A stretch of DNA of 64,000 bases from Scilla litardierei (Eukaryota > Streptophyta > Magnoliopsida > Asparagales > Asparagaceae): the NCBI GenBank assembly GCA_030789695.1, contig CM061140.1:78430422-78494421 (forward strand). Direction: 5' to 3'. The notes beneath the pieces are model-generated. The model was not told where the DNA came from. It was given only the letters and a program-made list of their open reading frames with translations, and did no database searches. Made by a program: the position numbers and the translations under genes. Below, one piece after another: positions 1-8,528 of this stretch; the first letter of the stretch is position 1, and each line of letters starts with the position of its first letter.

Positions 1-567
1 AGGCGATCGGAGTGGTGGTGTAGGCGATGCGGGCTGCCTCCTCCCGGTGGGGACCTGGCCAACAACCGGCCCCGCCCGTCTCCGAGCAGTCGGCCCGTCG
101 CCGTCACCTCCAGGATTTCCCGGTTGCTTTCTTTTTCCCTCCTTAGCCTTTCACGCTCCGCGATAATGAAGCGAAGCTGGTGACGGGTGGTTTCTTCATC
201 CCGGTGGGCCCTCCGGGCAGTCTCGGCCACTTCGTCCAAATGCCTTTACGCGACGGCCGCCTCCTCCCGGTGCCTCCACAGCCGCGCGACCTCCATTTCC
301 TCTTCCAGGAGCTTCTGCTGGGCCGCCACCTCCTTGGTGTTCCCCCTCCTCCTCGAACTGAGGGTGGAGATTCCGTCTCATGTTCTGGGGCACCAAGGGG
401 CCGGGCGGTGGCTCTGCCCCCACCACCGTGTAGCTTCCCATCGCATGAGTAACGGCCTCGAAGCTCTTCAGGACTGCGCGGGCCGTAGTATGGTCGGTCT
501 CGGTGCCCATCCCCGGAGGGGGGTCGGGCGCCAGGGTGATTAGTAGAGAGAGATGCTCCTGACCCAC
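1..567 (-). pseudogene. Tat-like gypsy gag, N-terminal fragment
   Basis: This is the beginning of a gag gene of a minus-strand Ty3/gypsy element that runs out of the window on the left. Gag is the capsid precursor that packages element RNA in cytoplasmic particles. An open frame runs from ATG at 567 to a TGA at 196-198. Past a frame change, 195 down to 1 reads as Arg/Glu-rich coiled-coil-like sequence (around RHQLRFIIAERERLRREK), typical of the gag leader of Tat-lineage elements. The start is supported by position: the primer site lies about 70 bp upstream and the LTR directly beyond it. The N-terminal part is Gly/Pro-rich. The frame break at about 196 and the window edge leave it incomplete. 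The Tat assignment rests on the TGGCGCC-type primer site, LTR style and charged gag, and is an inference. Confidence 0.55.
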
Positions 568-634
568 GGGATCCTTGCCGTGGTCAGGGTTCCGAGTGAT
601 CTACATGGAGTCTAACATGGGTGTGATCCTTCGG

Positions 635-652
635 TTCCCACAGACGGCGCCA
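635..652 (-). other. Primer binding site, TGGCGCC type
   Basis: On the minus strand TGGCGCCGTCTGTGGGAA lies two bases after the LTR end (GTAACA, then AT). This is a common tRNA-primed site in plant Ty3/gypsy elements and fixes the orientation of the element as minus. Confidence 0.8.
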
Positions 653-654
653 AT

Positions 655-1789
655 TGTTACGAGGTGGAACTCGTACACAATGAATTTGTATTGAGGGAAA
701 CCAAGGGCACGGTGGTTCTGTTGACGAGAGGGTTTAGGTGGGCAATTTAATAAGTGATTAATGGGGTGAAGAGGCTGGACTTGCCGCCGGGGGTGGCCAC
801 GGAGTCAAATCTCACCGGACACTGCGGAGGAAGATCGGGTGGCGGGAGGCTGGAGCTGATGTCGACCAAGGGGCGAGCTTTCCTGTAGCACGAGCAACTC
901 GTCAGAAGGCGGGGTTGGGGTCCAACCCTTAGCCCCTCCGATGCCTAAGTCAGTAATAGGACTTAAAACGGGGGCTAGGCACGCCGTCGGACTGAGGGTG
1001 TGTCGACCGTACGTGGCGAGCTATAAGTGGGAGAACAAAGATATGGACGACCTTTGCTCTCGTGTGTGAATGATAGATTGAGAGAGAGAATTTGCCAACC
1101 CCCCCACCATAAGAAGTGATGGGGTATTTATACTTGATGGGAGATGATTAGGTGGGGCTGACCTGGCATGCTGACCCGATGTGCTGAGCTGGCTCAATTG
1201 TCAGCGGAAGCTTCGGACGAGGATGTCAGGAACAGGAGTGCCTGACCTGCTTTTATCAGACGGCGCAACGGCCTGGGGCACTTTTGTCAGGAGGTCAGGG
1301 CTGAAAGCGTTAAGTGTCAGGGGGCTCAGCGGCCAGGGGGTGCTTTGTCAGATGGTCGGGCGGTGTTAGTGTCAGTCGTATCCTTATCCTAGGTTTTTTG
1401 TCGTTTGTGACGAACTAAAGGTCTGGCTATGCTATCCCTGGCACCGGGGTTCATGGCAACCAGCCGGGTCGTCCGGCTCGGGGGTTGTCCGGCCCGGCCG
1501 TGCCCCTCTTTGGTCGTGGGTCGCGGACCACTGGCACGGAAGGATACACACGTGCCTACGTCAGCATACCCGGTGGCGCCGTCTGAGCGCTCCCCGAGTG
1601 CACTGCTTTTGGCGGGCCGAGCAGCTGCGGTTCTTCGTCTCGGCCGGGAGGGGGGTGATGCGAGGTGCGCCCGTCTCCGTGTTGCCTCGGACCTCCGGGA
1701 TGGCGGCCCTTTCGCAAAGGGGAGAGTTCACGGGGTATATCAGCGGACCTGGGTGGGAGTCGGACTCCTACGATCTTTAGGTCGTAACA
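655..1789 (-). repeat. 5' LTR of Tat-like gypsy element
   Basis: About 1135 bp, bounded by the inverted ends TGTTACGA and TCGTAACA. On the minus strand it starts at 1789 and ends at 655, next to the primer site. A TATA-like box (TATAAATACC, minus) lies near 1126. The U3 half (about 1200-1370) holds degenerate direct repeats built on TTTGTCAGRYGGTCAG. A diverged relative of the same LTR is split at 35425-36172 and 54198-54463. Short open frames inside it look fortuitous. Confidence 0.8.
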
Positions 1790-3070
1790 CAACCGGTCAC
1801 GACTACAGGCAAGTAAATACTGCAAGTATTTCTACCGTATATATATATATATGCAAGTAAATACCGTATATATGTGTGTGTTGCAAGTATTTACCCAGTA
1901 CTACCGTATCTATATATGCAAGTAATTATCGGGTGTATGCAAGTATCAACCACCTCCTACCGTGTTTTACTGTACGCAAGTACTCACACGTATTTGTGTT
2001 TATGGTTGTCGCACACACTATTGGGCCCTCGGGCATTTACAGAGCACAGTACGAAAAACACTATTGGGCCCTCAGGCATTTACAGAGCACAGTACGGAAA
2101 ACACTATTGTGCCCTCGGGCATTTACGGAGAACATTACGGCACACACTATTGGGCCCTCGGGCATTTACGGAGCACATCTACGGAGCACACTATTGGGCC
2201 CTTGTGGCATTTAAGACTGATGCGCTAGCTTGTTTGTTCATTGTGCCACTATATTGTTCTACTGACTAAGTCGAGACTACTCGAACATGGCAGAGCGGCG
2301 TAATAACAAGCGGTCTTAAATTATGACCAAATCAGTGTCTAGAAAGGAATGTGAAGGGGGTTGGTCAACCAAAGGACTTGTCCTGCGGTCTTAGAAGTGA
2401 CCTATGCCTTCAAGCCCTGACTGACTGGCTGGTTTGGAAGTTAAGTTAGACTTCTTATTATTAGGCATGCCTACACTATTAGATAGTCAAGCGACGTTTG
2501 TTACCTCTTGTTCGTTCATTACTTTGCCACTTTTACTTTCTGTTGGTTATTACTTGCCGCTTAGCGCTGACATGTATTTCATTGTTTTCTCTGAAATGCG
2601 TGTCAGACTACGAGCCGACGGAGTACGTGGAGTAGGAGACTGTTCGGAGACTGTTCTCGTGGACCAGGGATCAAAGGACGATCCGGAGACTGTTCCGACA
2701 GAGGAGTAGGAGACTCCAACTCAACACAGCATCCTTCACCGTTAGTGTGCTTCCCTTTACCCCCAGTGTGCTTTCCTTATCGCCAGTGTGCTATTTACTT
2801 TCGAGTGATGTACTTTACTTTTCTGTCGAGTTGATGTAGGCCGTACTATAAGGCCCAGTCCTGTACAACTTATCATCTATTGGGATAATAAAGATGTTGT
2901 GTGTTGTTTCTCTGAGATTGCATGACAAGAACCTGTCCTTCAATGGAATTACTACAGATGATTATTGTGCATCGAACAAGGAAGAAGAAAAAAATTCCTC
3001 CTTGTTTTATGCACAAGCGGACCTTCGTCGCGTCCTCGCTCCCGGGTATTTTGGGAAGCGGGGCGTGACA
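1790..3070 (+). repeat. Plus-strand gypsy LTR remnant (LTR-E)
   Basis: The segment ends with the chromovirus-type LTR terminus gggaagcggggcgtgaca. Its last ~60 bp align by eye with the ends of the Tekay-like LTRs elsewhere in the window (GCGGACCTT, then GGGAAGCGGGGCGTGACA). I therefore read it as the 3' part of a related LTR. Its 5' part is missing because the Tat-like element to the left sits in or beside it. It contains AT-rich TATA/GCAAGTATTTAC repeats (1790-1980), a 43-bp minisatellite and imperfect CCAGTGTGCT repeats (2745-2800). No gene is seen. Confidence 0.5.
2016..2212. repeat. 43-bp tandem repeat, about 4.5 copies
   Basis: Units start with CACTATTGGGCCCTCGGGCA near 2016, 2059, 2102, 2145 and 2189, giving a period of 43-44 bp. 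They differ by a few substitutions. The unit lacks stops in more than one frame, which explains the overlapping open frames here. I do not take those as genes. Confidence 0.85.
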
Positions 3071-3780
3071 ATGTGGTTTTCCGTCTCAGTAGCTTTCGTT
3101 TTCGTTCGTTTCGTTGAGATTTTCTAGCTTCTTCCTTAGATCGTTGAGTTTTGGAGTAAGTTACTCGTGACGAGCTTCATATCGCTCATATCTTAGAGAT
3201 AGGTTGATCCTAGAAGCCGTAGAAATCTTCCCGAAGCTTCGCGCTTCGATTCGGCACTTTTAGTACACTTTAGTTGGTTCAAGAAGGGGGACCAACCGAC
3301 TAGATTGAGATCTAGTCGGTCAGGAACTCTACTGGAACCGACTAGTTCATTGAATCAAATGTACAGGAGTTACTGTTTACTTTTAGTCGGTCTAAGAACA
3401 ACCACCGACCGATTAGATGCGTAACTAATCGGTCAGAACTTGCTCTCAGACCGACTAGTTTCTATCAGTGAATTTCACCTAAGTTACTGTTTATCGTTAG
3501 TCGGTCAATGAACACTCACCGATCGACTAGGTTGCAAACTAGTCGGTCGACGGGCCTTCACAGACCGACTAATTCATTACCCAGATTTTCCCCTACTTTC
3601 GCTGTTTGCTTTTAGTCGGTCACAGTTGGTCGACCGACCGACTAGTTCTCAAACTAGTCGGTCAACAACTCTTCTTTGACCGACTAACTGCTGTCGTAAA
3701 CATAGGGTTTGCCCAGCCGCTGACGTTTCCTATTTAAACCCCCCAAACGTTTTTCTTTCTTCTTTCATTTCTCCTGAGCC
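3071..3780 (+). repeat. LTR-C, first piece (U3 of a chromovirus LTR)
   Basis: This is the reverse-complement relative of the U3 of the LTRs at 6011-8484 and 13235-15709. It has the same order: TTTTCGTTCGTTTCG near the start, an array of AGTCGGTC/GACCGACT palindromes (3276-3695), and a TATA box followed by CCCCCCAAACG. It lacks about the first 60 bp of the LTR and stops where copy A of the Tekay-like composite begins at 3781. It continues at 15710 and again at 26956, with about 200 bp of the expected LTR missing at the first junction. Confidence 0.65.
3731..3738 (+). promoter_or_regulatory. TATA-like box of LTR-C
   Basis: TATTTAAA lies just after the palindrome array and before CCCCCCAAACG. 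This is the same context as the TATAAATA boxes in the two related minus-strand LTRs. Confidence 0.5.
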
Positions 3781-4627
3781 TCCTTCTTCACCTTCAACTG
3801 ATGATAACCACTCCTCAAATCCAACTTAGAAAACACCCTCGATCCTCCCAGCTGATCAAAGATATCATCGATGCGTAGCAACTGGTATTTATTCTTGATG
3901 GTCACCGCATTCAAATCCCGATAGTCCACGCACATGCGACGTGAACCATCCTTCTTCTTCACCAACAACACCGGCGCTCCCCACGGAGACACACTGGGAT
4001 TAATGTAACCCTTCTGCATAAGCTCATCCAACTGCTTCCGCAACTCTTCCAATTCTGCAGGCGCCATACGGTATGGTGCCTTCGAAATCGGCTGCGCACC
4101 TGGAATCAAATCAATGGAAAACTCTAAATCTCGATCGGGTGGCAGTCCAGACATCTCCTCGGGGAAGACGTCATCAAAATCTCGCACCACAGCTGGCCTC
4201 TCCAACTCCATCTGCATAGCCACCACCTCCACCGGTCTGGCCCGAAATCTGATAGGACCAAGCGAACTGCTGCCACGGCTGAACTCAAATACTGGGTGTC
4301 CGGGAATCTCGAACACCACCCTCTTCTTCCGACAGTCAATCGTAGCATAGAAGCTTGCAAGCCAATCCATCCCAAAGACCGCATCGTAGTTGGTGATGTT
4401 GTGGACAATAAAATCAGCATAAAGCTCATGTCCACAAACCACCACAGGGCAAGGGCTACACCTACGATGCACCGAGACTACTCCATTCCCCGTAACGATG
4501 TTCCAACTCTTGGAGAGAGGGGACATCGACAAGGAATGCTTCTCCACGAAGATCTGGGCCAAAATGCACATCGACGCACTTGAGTCAAAGAGGACTCGGG
4601 CAGGGAATGTGCAAATCAAAACCACAC
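3781..4627 (-). pseudogene. Copy A pol: protease and start of RT, truncated
   Basis: This is the 5' portion of a Ty3/gypsy pol gene. Reading leftward from 4627, protease comes first with the active-site region FDSSASM, where copy B has FDSGASM. The catalytic Gly is therefore Ser in this copy. The RT N-terminal region follows ([48 protein letters not shown]). There is no stop in the frame down to the breakpoint at 3781. RT catalytic Asp pair, RNase H and integrase are all lost. No AUG precedes the protease active site in this frame, so translation would need a fusion with gag through the 112-bp intron-like segment at 4628-4739. The sequence runs directly into LTR-C of opposite orientation, so this is a deletion junction and not a natural end. 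Confidence 0.85.
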
Positions 4628-4739
4628 CTAACAAACAGTCTAATCAATCAAATCTTATTCTATCAACATTCATACACAAGCAACCAACATAATTTAACAA
4701 TCAACTAATTAAGAAAGGAACAACTAGATTGAAAGTTAC
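4628..4739 (-). other. Putative intron between gag and pol, copy A
   Basis: Minus-strand donor CAG|GTAACT and acceptor TTTGTTAG|GTG bound 112 bp of AT-rich DNA. Excision joins the gag frame (last exon base 4740) to the pol frame (first base 4627) and gives [17 protein letters not shown]. The segment is the same length as in copy B (11852-11963). Confidence 0.6.
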
Positions 4740-5868
4740 CTGCAATGACCTCATCCATGGCCAAAACCTCCTCCTCGGTCATCAGAAACACCTGCCTCCT
4801 CGGCGGAACAGCCTGCCGAAAGGCATGCCCTTGTGGAACAAGAGGTACCCCACGACCAGCGGGCACCGGGGCTCTCTGCTGCAACGACGGGGCAGCAATA
4901 GGTGCCCTCCAAGGCTGCTTCAACCTCGGGCACTCCCTGAGAGCATGGGCAGGATCTCCACAGGCAATTCATTGCCCCTAGAACTTCCTACACGATTCCT
5001 TGATATGGCCCTCCTTGCCACAGAAATGGCAAGTCTTCCGTACAGGCCCTCCCGGCCTCTTAAACTGAACAGGCTGGTTCGGCCTGAATCCAGGTCTAAC
5101 CACAGCTCTTGCCTGTTCCACAGGCCTCTTCCCAGCACCAACAATAGACCCCCTCCTCTGGTTCACGAGCAGCTCATGCCTCTTGGCTGCTACTAGAACC
5201 TTCTGATAAGATTCCCGGTCAGAAGAGGTCACAAAACTCTGAAGCTCCGAAGCAAGTCCCTGCAGGAACCTCTGAGCTCTCTCCTCAGCGTCCTGCACCA
5301 TCTTTGGTGCAAACCGACTCAGCCTCATGAACTCTTGGTGATACCGGTCCACCGACGAGCTTCCTTGCTTCAGATCGATAAAACGCTGCAGCATCTCTTC
5401 CCTGGCAGCTTTTGGGAAGAACTCACCATCAAATCTGGCCTTGAAGGTAGCCTAGACGATCGGCTCCTCCAACATCTTCTCTTCAGCATCCCACCAATTC
5501 CTGGCGTTATCCCTCAGCTGGCGCTTCGCCAAGTCAACCCAACTAACTTCGTTGACCTTGGACATCTTCAGATTGTCCTCGATATTCCTCATCCATTCAT
5601 CAGCGGCTAGTGGACCTTCAGTTCCATCAAAATATGCAGGACACAGCTCCCTGAACTGCTTCGCCCCGGCCTCAGGGCGAGGGGCTTCCACCACCCGAGC
5701 AGCTCGAGCCACCGGAGCATTCTGTACCTGCAGAAGCACACCCTGCTGAACTTGCATCATCTGCATCATCATCTGCATCATCTCTCCGTTAGTGGGCTCC
5801 CGCTCAGGCTCCTCGTCATGAGGGGGCGCACCACTACCACCACCACGGGTGATTCGCCTTCCTGCCAT
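4705..5868 (-). pseudogene. Copy A gag with three in-frame stops
   Basis: Gag of a Tekay-like chromovirus, 388 codons if read unspliced from ATG at 5868 to TAG at 4705. It starts MAGRRITRGGGSGAPP and has a retrotransposon-gag core (ADEWMRNIEDNLKMS, ARNWWDAEEK). Two CCHC knuckles follow, CHFCGKEGHIKESC and a second ending ACGDPAHALREC, whose first Cys codon has become TGA. A TGG to TAG change breaks it near 5452, and two more stops (TTC TAG GGG CAA TGA) lie near 4975-4985. Otherwise it is close to copy B. The last 11 sense codons lie inside the putative intron, so a spliced message would leave gag at 4740. The neighbour upstream on the minus strand is the shared LTR 6011-8484. Confidence 0.85.
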
Positions 5869-6458
5869 CTAATGACACAGAAAACGAAACAATTAGACTC
5901 ATAGCTTAGGGCTCAGATGTTGAACTTATTTGCTGGACAATCTTATATTATTATCGTTATCCCGATAATTGCAGTTACAGAAAGGACCTGCATGTGCCAC
6001 CACTAAAACCTGTCACGCCCCGCTTCCCTAAAATGGAGGAGAGACGTGAGAAGGTCTGCTCAAGCGAGGAGCTGCGAAGCTGCACGCCTGATAAGCGTAA
6101 ATTTAGTATAAGCAGGTCCCTGTAATTACAAACGAAACAACAACAATAATAATAATAATAAGATGAGACGGGTATGAAATACCAATCCCACAGTTTGTCC
6201 TTAAAATATTCAACATCACAGAAAAAGCCACCAGGCTAAAAAAAGAGTCTAAAGGCCCAGAACAAGGCCAAACCAAAATACAAACATAACAGAGTATCAA
6301 ACTAGGTGCCACGCACTGACAACCTAAGCAATCTAACAAAACTAGACGTAGACACTAAGACTGATCTCCAGTGTCTACGAAGTCCTCGTCCAACACAGGC
6401 GCAAGCTCGGCGTCCACAAACACCTCACCCTCAGCAAGTAACTCTGGCTCGGGGTCTA

Positions 6459-6512
6459 ACATGTGTCACCCAAAAGAGAAAAGGGGCACATGTCAGCAAG
6501 TCTAAAAGACTT
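6459..6512 (-). other. Two conserved hairpins in LTR
   Basis: Plus-strand ACATGTG (6459-6465) pairs with CACATGT (6487-6493), and AAGTCT pairs with AGACTT in 6498-6512. The same two-hairpin arrangement recurs in the LTRs at 13684, 27408 and 61925. Confidence 0.7.
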
Positions 6513-7632
6513 GGGCAAGGAAACTGAAAGTGACTAACAACCTAGCACTTATAATATTAAACAATGACATGACAGTTTAGTTTGATGCATCAGTTTAAAA
6601 GAGAGACAAGCACGCACGATGTAGCGAAAGCTACAAATTCACTAATCACTTTTCACTTATCACTGTTTATCACTTAGTGCATAGAGAGTCCACCTGCTGG
6701 CCAGCTCGTGGCTCAGGCCGCTTATCTCTTATCACTATTAATCACTTGTACACTAGAGATTTCGCCTGCTGGCCGGAGTGGCGGATCAGGCCAACTCGGG
6801 GCTCAGGTGGCCGCATATCTCTTACCCCACCCATATGTGTCGAGCGTTGGGGTTTCCAACTACAGGGCCCGCTTCTGGAACACGAGCCAGGAAAATAATA
6901 GCATTATAGCGTGTGCTACGGAATCACGATGACTAATCAATATGCAATGCCATGAACAGATATTTGCGTACCGTTAATTGAATTTAAACGTGACATACAA
7001 GCATGATGAAGGTGACGGACCAAGCTTCGTTGTCAAGCTAGGTCAAAGGCATCTAGACGGCTATCCTTTCACCGTCTAGTCTCTTTTACGCTAAAGCAAG
7101 GGAAATGGCCTAAGACATGGCCCAAATCAAGAGATGCAAGTTTCACTTGCCTGATACCGGGGTTGACGAGCAACGAAGATCGTCACAAGCTAAACTACGG
7201 ATGGATCACTGTTATAGCAAAACAATTATTAGAACAACGATTCTAACTCGATTTCTTAATGGAACCCTAATCATCTAATAATCCATTTTATTTGGGTTTC
7301 ACAATGTCAATGTGGGATATGCTAAAACTAAAGGAATCGGGTATTACCGTGAAGAAACGAAAGAACGATGCCGAGCAACCACGGCAACGAAAGAACGATC
7401 CGGTTCAGATCTGGAAATGAGGGAAAAATATGGAGAAATGGGGTTTGATGTGGATTTTGGGGGTTTGATGAAAGTTTGGGGAAGATGGAAGGTGGGTTGT
7501 GACAAGGGAGGGTTTGGATGATGGAGGATGAGCTTGGGATGAAGGATTAATGGGTTGAGAAAGATGGGGGCTCAATGGAGGAGAAATTAGGGTTTTAGGT
7601 CATGAGGAAGAAGAAGAAAACGTTTGGAGGGG

Positions 7633-7640
7633 TATTTATA
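7633..7640 (-). promoter_or_regulatory. LTR TATA box
   Basis: TATAAATA on the minus strand, followed by CCCCTCCAAACG. It sits between the U3 palindrome array and the presumed transcript start. With a start about 35-40 bases further on, the RNA would begin close to AUGACCUAAAACC. Confidence 0.65.
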
Positions 7641-7684
7641 GAGTTTGGTGGCGGATAGGGCAAAACTAGGGTTTACAGCACTGG

Positions 7685-8215
7685 TTAGTCGGTCAAAGAA
7701 CAACCACTGACCGACTAGTTTGGGAACTAGTCGGTCGGTTGACCAACACAGACCGACTAAGAGTAAACAGTAACCCAGACGAAAACCTGAACTAAGAGTT
7801 AGTCGGTCAAAGAACAACTACTGACCGACTAGTTTGACATCTAGTCGGTCGATGAACGTTCTTAGACCGACTAAGAGTAAACAGTAACTCGACTATACAT
7901 AAGAACTAAGAATTAGTCGGTCTGAGTACAAAACTTAACCGACTAGTTTAACAACTAGTCGGTCGAAAGATGAACTTAGACCGACTAAGAATGAACAGTA
8001 CTGATACCAAAAATTAGTAATTGAGTTAGTCGGTTAAAGAAGCATTGTTGACCGACTAGTTTGCAACCTAGTCGGTCAACCAACATTCTTAGACCGACTA
8101 ACGACAAACAGTAACTCCTAAATAACTTTTCAAGCCCGCTAGTCGGTTCAAGAAGGTTTTCCGACCGAATGGATCGTCATCTAGTCGGTCGGTGCCCCTT
8201 CTTATACCGGCTAAC
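7685..8215 (-). repeat. U3 array of nested palindromes, 5 units
   Basis: Units start at 7685, 7799, 7913, 8026 and 8140, a period of 113-114 bp. Each full unit holds, on the plus strand, TTAGTCGGTC, then GACCGACTAG, then CTAGTCGGTC, then GACCGACTAA, followed by an ACAGTAACTC-like spacer. That is an inner inverted repeat inside an outer one. The array sits upstream of the TATA box. Confidence 0.85.
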
Positions 8216-8484
8216 GTACACCAAAAGTTCCGAAATGGAGCGCGAAGCTCCGGGATGGTTTTCTAAGTCTCCTAGGCTCGTTCTAACTCTAAGATATCGA
8301 CGTTATGAAGCCCGTCACGAATGACTTACTTCAAACACGTCGACCGACGGAAGAATCTAGAGAATCACGACGAAACGAACGAAAATGAAACTACGGAGAC
8401 GGAAACGGAAATCTCAACAAGGGAAAGCAACCAAATATATAAATATTTATAATAAAATGCATACATGAAAAACCAGTCGTTACA

Positions 8485-8496
8485 TCCTCCCCAACT
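8485..8496 (-). other. Polypurine tract of copy B
   Basis: On the minus strand GTTGGGGAGGA ends exactly at the LTR start TGTAACG. This is the plus-strand primer expected directly upstream of a 3' LTR and confirms the LTR edge at 8484. Confidence 0.75.
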
Positions 8497-8528
8497 TAAG
8501 AAAATTCCGTCCTCGGAATTCCCAACAC

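Larger units (their letters stand above)
6011..8484 (-). repeat. Tekay-like LTR (3' LTR of B, 5' LTR of A)
   Basis: 2474 bp with ends TGTCACG and CGTTACA on the plus strand, so it reads TGTAACG to CGTGACA on the minus strand. From the sense start it has a U3 with five 113-114 bp palindrome units (8215-7685), a TATA box (7640-7633), AAACCCTAA-rich leader sequence, a duplicated CCTGCTGGCC block (about 6690-6830) and two adjacent hairpins (6512-6459). It differs from 13235-15709 by what looks like 1-2% by eye. An in-frame stretch at 7312-7521 is fortuitous. Confidence 0.9.

Noticed and set aside
180..543. Plus-strand frames opposite the Tat-like gag
   Set aside because: Antisense shadows of a GC-rich gag frame next to the primer site.
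3060..3080. An LTR-LTR (two-LTR circle) junction where LTR-E meets LTR-C
   Set aside because: LTR-C lacks its first ~60 bp here and differs clearly from LTR-E, so the junction is better explained by insertion or deletion.
7685..8215. Regularly spaced palindromic repeats resembling a CRISPR array
   Set aside because: The spacing units are themselves repeats, the array lies inside a plant LTR U3 present in several copies, and there are no cas genes or prokaryotic context.
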